A DNA stretch of 64,000 nucleotides from Urbifossiella sp043733485 (GCA_043733485.1 JAYTGN010000057.1:1-64000), one strand, 5' to 3'. Positions 17,951 through 26,423 are shown, numbered from the stretch's first letter. Numbers and translations are program-made. The notes: generated by a model from the letters alone, not told the origin.

Positions 17951-19102
17951 TCATCTCGCCGCGAGCGCCTTCACGGCTCGCGGCTCCGGCCCCTTATACA
18001 AACCGCGTGGGCGGATGAGCCGGTTGTTGTCCAGTTGTTCGATGATGTGAGCGGACCAGCCGGTGATCCGCGACATCGCGAAGATCGGCGTGTACAGCGG
18101 AATTTCGAGCTTCATCGCGTGGTAAAGCCGACCCGCGGGCCAGTCGAGGTTCGGGTACATGTTCTTCTCGGCGGCCATGATCCGCTCAATGGCGTCGGCC
18201 GTGGCTTCCAACTGAAGGAGCGGCGCAAGCCCACCGGTGGCCACCGGTGGGCTCTGGGCCTCGGCCATGTCCCGCGCATACTTCTTGAGAATGCCCGCGC
18301 GCACGTCCCCGGCCTTGTAGACGCGGTGGCCGAAGCCCATGATCCGTTCCTTGCGGGCGAGTGCCGCGCGAATCCAGACTTCGGCCGATTCCGGCGTGCC
18401 GCCCGCTGCCGAGAGAATGTCGACCACCTTCTCGTTTGCCCCGCCGTGCAGCGGGCCCTTCAACGCGCCAATTGCTCCCGTGATTCCTGCATGAAGGTCC
18501 GAGAGCGTCGAAACGATGACCCGCGCCGCAAACGTGCTCGCGTTGAATTCGTGCTCGGCGTACAGGATCAGCGACACGTCCATCGCCTTCACTTCCTCCG
18601 GGCCCGGTTCGGTGCCGCGCAGCATGTAAAGGAAGTTCGCGGAGTGGCCGAGATCCTGGCGAGCGGCGATCGGCGTGTTCCCGCGGCTGAGTGCGAATTG
18701 ATCCGCGATCGCGACGGGAATCTGCGCGAGCAGCCGCTCGGCCTTACGGAGGTTCGCATCGTGCGAATTGTCGTTCACGTCTGGGTCGAAGTGGGCGAGC
18801 CCGCTGACGACGGTTCGCAGTGCATCGAGTGGCGTGGTCCACTTGGGGAGTGCGGCGAGCAGGTCGCGGAACGGCGGCGGGATTCGCCTCGCTGCGGCAA
18901 CGCGATCCTGGAACGCTTTCAACTCCGCCGCGCTGGGCAGTTCGCCGTGCACTAGCAAGTACGCGACTTCGTCGAAGGTGCAGTTCTCGGCGAGGTCGCC
19001 GACGAAGTAGCCTCGGTAGCTGAGCCCGCCCTCGACGGTGCAGATGGCCGTTTCACCGGCGATCACGCCTTCGAGCCCGGGAGAGTAGGTGGCGTTGGAC
19101 AT
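17951..19102 (-). CDS. prpC: 2-methylcitrate synthase / citrate synthase
   Basis: 383 residues, typical of the short type II-like citrate synthase group. Catalytic motifs: LKGPLHGGANEKV (His), GFGHRVYK (His and Arg) and PNLDWPAGRLYHAM (Asp). The gene lies just downstream of a methylisocitrate-lyase-type gene in the same direction, which favours the methylcitrate-cycle enzyme condensing propionyl-CoA with oxaloacetate, but plain citrate synthase cannot be excluded. Near residues 285-295 the sequence AQSPPVATGGLAPLLQ is encoded by a palindromic repeat inserted in frame. Confidence 0.85.
   Translation of the reverse strand: MSNATYSPGLEGVIAGETAICTVEGGLSYRGYFVGDLAENCTFDEVAYLLVHGELPSAAELKAFQDRVAAARRIPPPFRDLLAALPKWTTPLDALRTVVSGLAHFDPDVNDNSHDANLRKAERLLAQIPVAIADQFALSRGNTPIAARQDLGHSANFLYMLRGTEPGPEEVKAMDVSLILYAEHEFNASTFAARVIVSTLSDLHAGITGAIGALKGPLHGGANEKVVDILSAAGGTPESAEVWIRAALARKERIMGFGHRVYKAGDVRAGILKKYARDMAEAQSPPVATGGLAPLLQLEATADAIERIMAAEKNMYPNLDWPAGRLYHAMKLEIPLYTPIFAMSRITGWSAHIIEQLDNNRLIRPRGLYKGPEPRAVKALAAR
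18226..18250. repeat. Palindromic repeat inside the prpC-type gene
   Basis: AGCCCACCGG and CCGGTGGGCT arms surround a short TGGCCA centre. The arms match the element before trpS at 15063-15086. It encodes a short surface-loop-like insert in the enzyme and does not break the reading frame. Confidence 0.55.
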
Positions 19103-19298
19103 GATAAAAACCTCACCGCTTAGCCGCGAGGCGGAGTCTTCGGAGCCGAGCGTGGGCAGTTGCCGCGCCGTCTACGAAAGGACACCGCAAGTATCGTGAA
19201 AAACAACAACGGTCCAAACAAAATCGAGGCGGAACAGATCGTGAAGACGACCGTTTCCCGAGGGCCAAATCCAGCAAAACAGGGTTCCATCCCTTGCG

Positions 19299-20174
19299 TT
19301 ATCCTCCAAAGTACGTCCGATCCCGTTCCTCATACCCTGAGTAGCCCAGGACATCGTACAGTTCCGCGCGCGTCTGCATCTTCGGCACCGTACCCTTCTG
19401 CGTTCCTGTGCGAAACACCTCCGCCAACGTTTCCTCGGCAGCCTTCATCGCCACACGGAACGCCGTCAGCGGAAACAGCACCAACCGGTATCCCAGCGAA
19501 CCGAGCGTCGCCACGTCGAGTAGCTGGCTTTTGCCGAACTCGGTCATGTTCGCGAGCAGCGTCGTCGGCACTTCCTTCGCGAAGCGGGCGAACTCCTCGG
19601 CCGTCTCGAGCGCTTCCGGGAAGATGCCGTCAGCCCCTGCAGCGAGATACAACTTCGCACGCTTCACGGCGTCGTCGAAGCCGGTAACGCCGCGGGCATC
19701 GGTGCGGGCCAGGATCACGAAGTCCGGATCGCGCCGCGCCGCCACGGCCGCCCGAATCTTCGCGGCCATCACCTCGGGTTCCACCAGCGACTTCCCGGAA
19801 AGGTGCCCGCAACGTTTCGGCATCTGCTGATCTTCAAGGTGAATCCCGGCCACGCCAGCCGCTTCGAAGAGCCGCACGGTTCGCTCGACGTTCAGCGATT
19901 CGCCGAAACCGGTGTCGGCATCGCAGAGCACGGGCAGGGTCGTGGCCTGTGCGGTGAGTTGGGCGTGATAGACGAACTCGGTGAGCGTGAGCAGCCCGAT
20001 GTCCGGGATGCCGTTGCCGGCAGACAACGCTCCGCCGGAAAGGTAGACGGCGCGGAAGCCGATCCGCTCGGCCATTTTGGCGACGAGCGGATTGAAGACG
20101 CCCGGCAATGCGATCGGCCCGGCGTTCCAGGCGTCGCGGAGCTGCCGACCGGGAGAAGCGAAAGTTGCGGGCAT
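19299..20174 (-). CDS. prpB: Methylisocitrate lyase (PEP mutase/isocitrate lyase superfamily)
   Basis: 291 residues, the expected length. Cleaves 2-methylisocitrate to pyruvate and succinate in propionate breakdown. Motifs: CDADTGFGE (metal-binding Asp pair), GIHLEDQQMPKRCGHLSGK with the catalytic Cys in KRCGH, and ILARTDARG. The KRCGH loop favours a lyase over PEP mutase. It is transcribed away from the tRNA promoter region and is followed 196 bases later by the prpC-type gene. prpD (dehydratase) is not in the window. Confidence 0.9.
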   Translation of the reverse strand: MPATFASPGRQLRDAWNAGPIALPGVFNPLVAKMAERIGFRAVYLSGGALSAGNGIPDIGLLTLTEFVYHAQLTAQATTLPVLCDADTGFGESLNVERTVRLFEAAGVAGIHLEDQQMPKRCGHLSGKSLVEPEVMAAKIRAAVAARRDPDFVILARTDARGVTGFDDAVKRAKLYLAAGADGIFPEALETAEEFARFAKEVPTTLLANMTEFGKSQLLDVATLGSLGYRLVLFPLTAFRVAMKAAEETLAEVFRTGTQKGTVPKMQTRAELYDVLGYSGYEERDRTYFGG

Positions 20175-20253
20175 GATGCCGGTTAGAATAGGGATTCCGT
20201 GGCGTCGCGCGAACCCGATCGCCAGCGGGTTCGTCCAAATTCCACGAGCAGAG

Positions 20254-20281
20254 TTGACACCAGCGGCAACTCACTTATAAT
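20254..20281 (+). promoter_or_regulatory. Consensus sigma-70-type promoter
   Basis: TTGACA (20254-20259) and TATAAT (20276-20281) are perfect consensus hexamers with a 16-base spacer. Transcription should begin near 20288 and run towards the tRNA genes. It is the strongest promoter visible in the window. Confidence 0.85.
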
Positions 20282-20287
20282 CTCTCA

Positions 20288-20407
20288 CTGTAACCCTTCT
20301 TCACGGTGGCCGATGATCGCGACCCGGATTATTATCGCAGCGGGGTAGCTCTCACCGGGAACCGGGTGTTCCGTGAGAGCCAAACCGGATTCGGTTTGGC
20401 TTTTGTG
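20288..20407 (+). ncRNA. Structured leader or small RNA ending at an intrinsic terminator
   Basis: A transcript from the consensus promoter would be about 120 bases long before meeting a terminator. It can form CGATGAT...ATTATCG (about 20311-20338), then an 8-bp stem GCTCTCAC/GTGAGAGC (20348-20355 with 20373-20380), then the terminator stem, with which it shares three bases. It contains no convincing ORF and does not match 6S, SRP RNA, tmRNA or RNase P as far as I can tell. Whether it is a stand-alone RNA or an attenuator for the tRNAs is not known. Confidence 0.4.
20378..20407 (+). terminator. Intrinsic terminator between promoter and tRNA-Ile
   Basis: A perfect 10-bp stem AGCCAAACCG/CGGTTTGGCT with a 4-base loop is followed by TTTGTGTTT. 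Its position upstream of the tRNAs is unusual. Confidence 0.75.
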
Positions 20408-20425
20408 TTTGAAGGGATTGGCTTC

Positions 20426-20499
20426 GCGCGTATAGCTCAGTTGGCTAGAGCGCAGCTCTGATAAAGCTGAGGTCCTTGGTTCGAATCCAAGTACGCGCA
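20426..20499 (+). tRNA. tRNA-Ile (anticodon GAT)
   Basis: 74 bases. Acceptor GCGCGTA pairs with TACGCGC. The D arm is AGCTCAGTTGGCTAGAGC, the anticodon stem CAGCT/AGCTG closes loop CTGATAA (anticodon GAT), and the T arm is CTTGGTTCGAATCCAAG. Discriminator A; CCA is not encoded. Confidence 0.97.
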
Positions 20500-20556
20500 C
20501 TGAGAGTTGGCGAGCCGAGCCCCGTCAGGGGCCGGGTGAGTCGGATGCATGCAAGC

Positions 20557-20629
20557 GGGGAAGTAGCTCAACTGGTAGAGCGCCTGCTTTGCAAGCAGGA
20601 GGTCAGGGGTTCGATTCCCCTCTTCTCCA
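20557..20629 (+). tRNA. tRNA-Ala (anticodon TGC)
   Basis: 73 bases. Acceptor GGGGAAG pairs with CTTCTCC, giving the G3-U70 wobble that defines alanine tRNAs. Anticodon stem CCTGC/GCAGG, loop TTTGCAA. The T arm is AGGGGTTCGATTCCCCT. It lies 57 bases after tRNA-Ile and CCA is not encoded. No rRNA gene adjoins the pair. Confidence 0.97.
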
Positions 20630-20898
20630 TTCGTAGCGTTTCACGCTACCTCAGGTCTGTTCCGGGTGCGACGAATGGCGAATTCTGTGGAAGCCTTCCA
20701 CCGAATCACCCGATAGCTCGTTCTCGCAACCTCATCCCCTCCTACCTTGCTCGCCCTTCGCGGTCGCGGCCGATCCCGACGACCCGCCGATGGCGAGAAA
20801 CATGGCGTTCGCGCAGCGGCCGAGGCGGGCGCGTACCGGTTAGCGTTAGCGGCTCTTGATACACTTCGCTGGCGACTCGGATCAAGAAGCGGTGTCCG

Positions 20899-23277
20899 AT
20901 GGAAGTACTTCCGGTCCTGGCACTTCCCGACGCCGTTCACTGGCCGCCGGTCGATCTGGCTGCGGAGCCCAACCAACCCTACGACCTCGCGGCATTCTTC
21001 TCGCCCGTGCCTCCGAGCGAGAATGCCGCACCACTTTATCTCGACGCTCTGGCCGAGTTCGATTCGGGAATGTCCGTGTGCTTCCCAGAGAAACGGCGAG
21101 CCGCCGTCCACGAGCGAGGCCTGCGTCGCCAGGAAGCACTCGCGCAGATTCTCGATTCGGCCTCCGGCCGAGCTGCTCTCTGGGTGAACGCGGAGACTCA
21201 AGAGCGCGTGCTCGGCACCTACGATTTGGGCTTCCAGAAACTACAGAGGGCACAAGAACGGCCCAAGTGTTCGTTCGAGCTCGGCCCTACGGCGTCCGCT
21301 CAGGTGCCTCATGCAATGGCAGCTCGACAAGTCGTAACGATCGCTCGCATGCGAAATGATCGCGAGTTGTTTCGCGGCGAGTTCGGCCGGCCAATTGCGA
21401 CTCTGGAAATCGTCTTTCGTCTTGCCCGAGATCTCAAGGCGCGGGCCTCGCTGATGTGTCAGTTGGTCGCCATCGGGTTGGAATCTCAGATTCGCGAATT
21501 GGTTCTGGACATCCTCCGCCGCCCCGATTTACGCGTTGAACATCTGGATGGCTTGCTGCGCGCCCTAGAGCGTGCTGAGCGAGAGGCTTTGCCCGATCCG
21601 CTGGCGGAAGGCCACAGCGTGGAGTACGTCTACGCCCGCGCTGGTCTCCGCGACCTAGAGCATCGCACCGGCGACTGGTCGCACGAAGGCATCCCGAAGT
21701 TGGGGGCGGCCTGGGGTGAGATCAACACCTTCGGTGAGTTCATGGTCCAGTGCGGGAAGATGTTCACCGCAATGAATTCGGCCGACAACATCGAGCGAAC
21801 TGCGGAAGAGATCGACGCGGAACTCGACCGGATGGGGCGGGAGGATTTCCAGCGGGAAGTCCGGCAGGTTGTCGAGTATTATCGGAAGCTGATCGCCGTC
21901 TCACGTCGGCCGTACCAGGATCAGGTCGCCAATTTCCCCAAGGCAGAAGGGTTCTACCTGAATCTCCCGGGAGCATCTCGCGCCAAATTCCCGCTGATCT
22001 TTGCGCGTCCCGTGGCCGGGTTGCGGTTGGTCCGCTGCCTGGTCGCCGTTCGCCGCTGGCAATTGACGGAGTCGAGTCCGCCGACGGACCTTCAAGTTGT
22101 CGTTCGGGCCGCGGGGCTGGATGTCGTGCCGACTGACCCATTCGGCGATGGTCCGATCCGGATGGCCTGGGTGGCCGGCGAACCGGTGGTCTATTCTGTC
22201 GGAGCGGATGGTCGGGACGATGGCGGCCTGATCGACTGGAACAACGGCGAACGACCCGGCGACTTCATCCTTCGCTTGAACCCGTTGCCGCAAACGGCCG
22301 CGCCGCAATCGCCGCAACCACCGACACAGGTCGTGCAGTTGCCGGTTGCCGGCGGAGCTTCCCCGAGGCCCTCGAAGGGATCTTTCAAGCTCTTTCGCTT
22401 TGCGGGAACGGATGTCTACGTTCACTGGTCGTGGTTTCTGGTCGCGTTCATTCTGATCCGCGACCGGCCGGTACTTTACTCTTCGTTCGCTTGGGACGTG
22501 GCGGCATACGCGGGTGGGTTCGTCCTCGTGTTGCTCCACGAATTCGGCCATGTGTTCGCGTGCCGGAGCGTCCGCGGATCTGCGGATCGAATCGTATTGT
22601 GGCCATTGGGTGGGCTGGCCTTCGTCGCACCGCCGCCGCGGCCAGGTGCCTATCTGTGGACGATCGTCGCCGGACCGCTTGTCAATGTGATTCTCGCGCC
22701 GATCCTGATCGGTTTGGCCTGGGCAACTGTGCCCGTCGGAAACGTGGGAACGAACCGGGACTTTTTTCTCTTGATGCGGGAATGGGCGGTCTTCAATCTG
22801 GTGATGTTGGTGTTCAATGCGTTGCCCGCTTTCCCACTCGATGGCGGCCAAATCCTGTTCGCGATCCTTTGGAAGTGCTTCGGCCGGTCGCGGGGTCTGA
22901 TGATTGCGAGCGTCTTTGGGCTCGTCTGTGGGATCGTGCTCTTCGCGCTCGCGGCACTTTACGCCAAGTGGTGGCCCGCCATCACGGCCGCGTTCATCTG
23001 CTACGGAGCAGTGAGCGGCATCCGGGCGGCCCGCAAGCTCGCTCCTCTCGATCGCGCAACCCGTCGACGGGAATACACGTGCCCCGGCTGCCGAAGTCAT
23101 CCACCCATCGGGGCATTCTGGAGTTGCCCACAGTGCAAGGTGACCACGGATGTCTTCGATCCGTTGCAGGTTTGCCCCAAGTGCAAGATACTCTTCCTTG
23201 TCGTGAGTTGCCCGGAGTGCGGACAGCAGCGGTTTGGCGGCGAGTGGTTTCAGTCTGAAGGTGGGTCGCAGACTTGA
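20899..23277 (+). CDS. Site-2-protease (M50) membrane protein with unknown N-terminal domain and zinc ribbons
   Basis: 792 residues, far longer than an M50 protease. Residues 1 to about 490 form a soluble, helix-rich domain of no family I recognise, ending in a Pro/Gln-rich linker. From about 505 on it is an intramembrane metalloprotease: HEFGH (547-551) in one membrane segment and NALPAFPLDGGQI with the zinc-ligand Asp at 648 in another. The last 65 residues hold two Cys4 ribbons (CPGC...CPQC and CPKC...CPEC). Such proteases cut membrane-bound regulators or small precursors. No signal peptide precedes the N-terminal domain, which is therefore probably cytosolic. Confidence 0.8.
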   Translation: MEVLPVLALPDAVHWPPVDLAAEPNQPYDLAAFFSPVPPSENAAPLYLDALAEFDSGMSVCFPEKRRAAVHERGLRRQEALAQILDSASGRAALWVNAETQERVLGTYDLGFQKLQRAQERPKCSFELGPTASAQVPHAMAARQVVTIARMRNDRELFRGEFGRPIATLEIVFRLARDLKARASLMCQLVAIGLESQIRELVLDILRRPDLRVEHLDGLLRALERAEREALPDPLAEGHSVEYVYARAGLRDLEHRTGDWSHEGIPKLGAAWGEINTFGEFMVQCGKMFTAMNSADNIERTAEEIDAELDRMGREDFQREVRQVVEYYRKLIAVSRRPYQDQVANFPKAEGFYLNLPGASRAKFPLIFARPVAGLRLVRCLVAVRRWQLTESSPPTDLQVVVRAAGLDVVPTDPFGDGPIRMAWVAGEPVVYSVGADGRDDGGLIDWNNGERPGDFILRLNPLPQTAAPQSPQPPTQVVQLPVAGGASPRPSKGSFKLFRFAGTDVYVHWSWFLVAFILIRDRPVLYSSFAWDVAAYAGGFVLVLLHEFGHVFACRSVRGSADRIVLWPLGGLAFVAPPPRPGAYLWTIVAGPLVNVILAPILIGLAWATVPVGNVGTNRDFFLLMREWAVFNLVMLVFNALPAFPLDGGQILFAILWKCFGRSRGLMIASVFGLVCGIVLFALAALYAKWWPAITAAFICYGAVSGIRAARKLAPLDRATRRREYTCPGCRSHPPIGAFWSCPQCKVTTDVFDPLQVCPKCKILFLVVSCPECGQQRFGGEWFQSEGGSQT

Positions 23278-23430
23278 TTTCTCACGATCCTCATCGTTGG
23301 GCTAGTTCGCGAAGCGTGCGGGCGGTTCCCGCCTGCCAGGAGGAAGAACGATTGCGATACAGATGTACATGCAAGTCTTCGGTAAGATGATTGCCTCATT
23401 TCGCCCGTCGTTCGTTCCGGATGTGAGTCC

Positions 23431-24432
23431 ATGCTTCGCTACCTTGCCGCGGCTTGCCAGACGGACTTTCCGAACCCGGCCACCCGCGCCGAAATCCCGG
23501 ACCGCGTCGGCCACATGCTCGGCATGATCGATCGCGCCGTCATCGGCTACCGGCCCTTCGGCGATGTCAAACTTTGCGTCTTCCCCGAGTTCGCCCACAC
23601 CGCGCCCATCTTCGAAACGGTCGAGGAACTCCGCGACAAACTCGCCGTCGCGCTGCCCAACGACCAGACCGACCGCTATGCGAAAAAGTGCAAGGAACTC
23701 GGCGTCTACGTTCAAACCGGCAGCTTCCTCGAAGTGGACGCGAAGTACCTCGGCGTCGTGTTCAACACCACGTGCCTCATCGGCCCGGACGGGTTGCTGT
23801 ACAAGTACCGCAAGGTGCATCCGTGGCTGCCGTGGGAAGTTCACGCCAGCCCGCACGACATCCCCGGCTACTCGGAGCCGATGTTCCCCGTTGCCGAGAC
23901 CGAGATCGGCGTGCTCGGCTGTGCCATCTGCTACGACTGGCTCTTTCCCGAGGCGATTCGCGAACTCGCACTTCAAGGAGCCGAGGTACTCATCCGCGTC
24001 TCGGCGTACATGGACCCGTGGGGCGCGACCGCACCGATGGATTGGTGGACGGTGGTGAATCGCTGCCGGGCGCTGGAGAATGTGGCATGCGTGGTGGCCG
24101 CGAATCAGGGGGCCGGCGCGAAGCACTACCCGCCGTTCACGTGGCCCGGCGGCAGCATGATCGTCGATCACGACGGTCGCATTCTTACGCAGGCGGACCC
24201 CGGCCCCGGGGAGAAGATCGTGGTCGGCCCCGTGGATGTGGCCGCGGTTCGGGCCGAACGCGAACGGCGCACCGGGCACTGCATGTTGGCGCATCGCCGG
24301 GTCGAGGCGTATCCGCATTCGCTCGCGCCGTCGTATCCCACGGGCATGGCGGCCGCGGGTTCCCTCACGGTTGTGGGGAACGAGGAGCGGACGCGCGAAG
24401 CGAAGGCCCGTGGTGTTCGCGCGAAGGCCTGA
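23431..24432 (+). CDS. Carbon-nitrogen hydrolase (nitrilase superfamily amidase)
   Basis: 333 residues. The Glu-Lys-Cys triad is visible: CVFPEFAH (Glu), YKYRKVHPW (Lys) and LGCAICYDWLFPEA (Cys). The family hydrolyses amides, ureas or nitriles. The CICYDW context with a following aliphatic-amidase-like region suggests an amidase, but the substrate is not predictable. Start ATG at 23431. The neighbour 54 bases downstream encodes an exported propeller of unrelated type, so context does not help. Confidence 0.85.
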   Translation: MLRYLAAACQTDFPNPATRAEIPDRVGHMLGMIDRAVIGYRPFGDVKLCVFPEFAHTAPIFETVEELRDKLAVALPNDQTDRYAKKCKELGVYVQTGSFLEVDAKYLGVVFNTTCLIGPDGLLYKYRKVHPWLPWEVHASPHDIPGYSEPMFPVAETEIGVLGCAICYDWLFPEAIRELALQGAEVLIRVSAYMDPWGATAPMDWWTVVNRCRALENVACVVAANQGAGAKHYPPFTWPGGSMIVDHDGRILTQADPGPGEKIVVGPVDVAAVRAERERRTGHCMLAHRRVEAYPHSLAPSYPTGMAAAGSLTVVGNEERTREAKARGVRAKA

Positions 24433-24486
24433 TCTGCGTACAATTCCTGGAAGCGAATTCGTTCCCGCTCATCACGAGACTCCGCG

Positions 24487-25860
24487 ATGCGATTGATTTT
24501 GGCACTGATCACCGGCGTGTTATTGCTCGGCACCGCGCAGGCCGAAGATTGGCCTCAGTGGCTCGGCGCGAAGCGCGATGGCGTCTGGCGCGAAACCGGC
24601 ATCGTGGACAAATTCCCGGCCGGCGGGCCGAAGGTGCTTTGGCGGCAGCCGTGCGGCGCGGGATACTCCAGCCCCACCGTCGCCAACGGCAAACTGTTCC
24701 TCTCCGAGTTCGTTCCCAACGAAGGTGAGAAACTCCCCTCGGGTGGCTTCAGCAAGAGCCGCACCGTGGGGAAGGAACGCCTCTCGTGCCGCGACGCCAC
24801 CACGGGCAAGGAAGCGTGGGTCGTCGACTTCCCCGTGACGTACACGATCTCGTATCCCGGCGGGCCGCGGGTGATGCCCACCGTCGATGGCGACCGCGTT
24901 TACACCATGGGCGCGATGGGCGATCTTCGCTGCCACGAGGTCGCTGGCGGCAAGCTCGTCTGGTCGAAGAACTTCCCCAAGGATTACGAAGCGCAGATAC
25001 CCATCTGGGGCTTCTCGTCGCATCCGCTCATCGACGGCGACAAACTCATCTGCCTCGCGGGGGGTTCCAACGATCGCCTCGCGATGGCCTTCGACAAGAA
25101 GACCGGCAAGGAACTGTGGGCTTCGCAGAGCTGCGCCGGCGATTTCGGCTACTGCCCGCCGATGATCTACGAGTTCGGCGGCAAGCGCCAGTTGATCGTC
25201 TGGCATACCCGCGCCGTCGTCGGCCTCGACCCCGAGACCGGCAAGCGAATCTGGCGCACCGACTTCGACGTGAAGTTCGCCCTCACCGCACCGACGCCTC
25301 GCAAGGTCGGCGACGACGGCCTGTTCATCACCTCGTTCTACAACGGCTCGCTGTTCTTGAAGGTGAGCGCGGACAAGGCCGAGGTGGTGTGGAAGAGCCA
25401 GGCCAAGGGCGAACAGGCGGGCCAGACGACCGACCTGAGTTCGATCATGCCGACGCCCGTTGTCGATGGCGACTACGTCTACGGCGTCTGCAGCTACGGC
25501 CAACTCCGCTGCCTGGAGGCGAAAACGGGCAAGCGAGTGTGGGAGTCGATGCAGGCCACGCGCGGGAAACTCACTCCGGAGAAGGTCGCCGCCGAGGAGA
25601 CGCCGGGTCAGGGCGAACGCTGGTCCAACGCATTTCTCACGCCGCACGAAGGCCGTTACTTTCTCTTCAACGAGCAGGGCGATTTGATCATCGCGAAGCT
25701 CTCGCCGAAAGGCTACGAGGAACTCGACCGCACGCACGTGATCGATCCGACGAACACGATGGCCGGCCGCAAGGTGGTCTGGGTGCCTCCCGCGTTCGCG
25801 AACAAGTGCGTCTTCATTCGCAACGATACCGAGGTGATCTGCGTCAGCCTGGCGAAGTGA
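24487..25860 (+). CDS. Exported PQQ-like beta-propeller protein
   Basis: 457 residues. A cleavable signal peptide (LILALITGVLLLGTAQA) is followed by EDWPQWLGAKRDGVW, a typical start of planctomycete PQQ-like propellers. Repeated blade motifs follow, of the type DxxTGKExW (DATTGKEAWVVDF, DKKTGKELWASQ, DPETGKRIWRTDF, EAKTGKRVWESM). It folds as a BamB-like eight-bladed propeller in the periplasm. The dehydrogenase residues for PQQ catalysis are not evident, so it is more likely a binding or scaffold protein. Confidence 0.85.
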   Translation: MRLILALITGVLLLGTAQAEDWPQWLGAKRDGVWRETGIVDKFPAGGPKVLWRQPCGAGYSSPTVANGKLFLSEFVPNEGEKLPSGGFSKSRTVGKERLSCRDATTGKEAWVVDFPVTYTISYPGGPRVMPTVDGDRVYTMGAMGDLRCHEVAGGKLVWSKNFPKDYEAQIPIWGFSSHPLIDGDKLICLAGGSNDRLAMAFDKKTGKELWASQSCAGDFGYCPPMIYEFGGKRQLIVWHTRAVVGLDPETGKRIWRTDFDVKFALTAPTPRKVGDDGLFITSFYNGSLFLKVSADKAEVVWKSQAKGEQAGQTTDLSSIMPTPVVDGDYVYGVCSYGQLRCLEAKTGKRVWESMQATRGKLTPEKVAAEETPGQGERWSNAFLTPHEGRYFLFNEQGDLIIAKLSPKGYEELDRTHVIDPTNTMAGRKVVWVPPAFANKCVFIRNDTEVICVSLAK

Positions 25861-25929
25861 TAAGAGGCTGCGGTATTTTCGGAGGGGGCGTGGTAAGCTA
25901 ATCGTAGCGTTCTCGCCCAGGGGCAGCGC

Positions 25930-26214
25930 ATGGATCTTCGTTACCATCGTTCGCCGACTACAGGCTTACCCCACATCTACGATCACGGTGTGAGGGAAGC
26001 GGAGGTCGAATGAATCCTGGCCCATCCCGGCGAGGAAGGTCCAGGAACAAATGGCTCACGGCAGGCGATAGGACAAACAGAATCCGGGCGCTTTCTCCGA
26101 GTAGTCTTTGTACCCGATGAGGATGGGGATGGGATTTTCGTGGTGACGGCTTACCCGCTTGCGGGCAAGGCGCTCCAGGCTTACCACAAGCGAAAAAGGA
26201 GACGCAAGCAATGA
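25930..26214 (+). pseudogene. DUF4258/RelE-like toxin gene with an in-frame stop
   Basis: A 94-codon frame from ATG 25930 (AGGGG 6 bases upstream) to TGA 26212 has a single internal TGA at 26011-26013 (codon 28). Before it: YHRSPTTGLPHIYDHGVREA. After it: ILAHPGEEG, then SGRFLRVVFVPDEDGDGIFV and a Lys/Arg-rich end (YHKRKRRRKQ). This fits the DUF4258-like toxin pattern on both sides of the stop, with no frameshift, so a single nonsense substitution has cut a recognisable gene. Its stop overlaps the antitoxin start (ATGA). It could be inactive, or the stop could be a sequencing error. Confidence 0.65.
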
Positions 26215-26414
26215 ACGAACAGAAATTTCCGCCGGGCTGGGACGAGTCGCGGGTTCAAAAACTCATTGAGGAACTCGATGCTCGGAGCGACGACGAATGG
26301 GTCGCGGCCGATGAAGCCTCCGCAGCCGATGGGGAGGAGCAAACGGTCGTGACTGTTCCATCGAAATTGATGCCGGAGATTCGACGACTTCTCGCGACTC
26401 ACAAGAGTCCGTGA
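26211..26414 (+). CDS. Antitoxin-like partner of the DUF4258 gene
   Basis: 67 residues, acidic (EELDARSDDEWVAADEA). It begins FPPGWDESRVQKLIEELD, a pattern I associate with small proteins encoded just after DUF4258-type toxins. AGGAG lies 9 bases upstream and the start overlaps the toxin stop by 4 bases. The frame is intact although the toxin is broken, as expected if the antitoxin is kept after toxin loss. Confidence 0.65.
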   Translation: MNEQKFPPGWDESRVQKLIEELDARSDDEWVAADEASAADGEEQTVVTVPSKLMPEIRRLLATHKSP

Positions 26415-26423
26415 AGTCTTCGC

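Noticed and set aside
20630..20898. Start of a 23S rRNA gene after tRNA-Ala
   Set aside because: No rRNA-like sequence was recognised; the stretch has no clear features.
26011..26013. TGA as a selenocysteine codon in the DUF4258 gene
   Set aside because: No SECIS-like hairpin is seen just downstream, the family does not use selenocysteine, and no selenocysteine genes are in view. A nonsense mutation is simpler.
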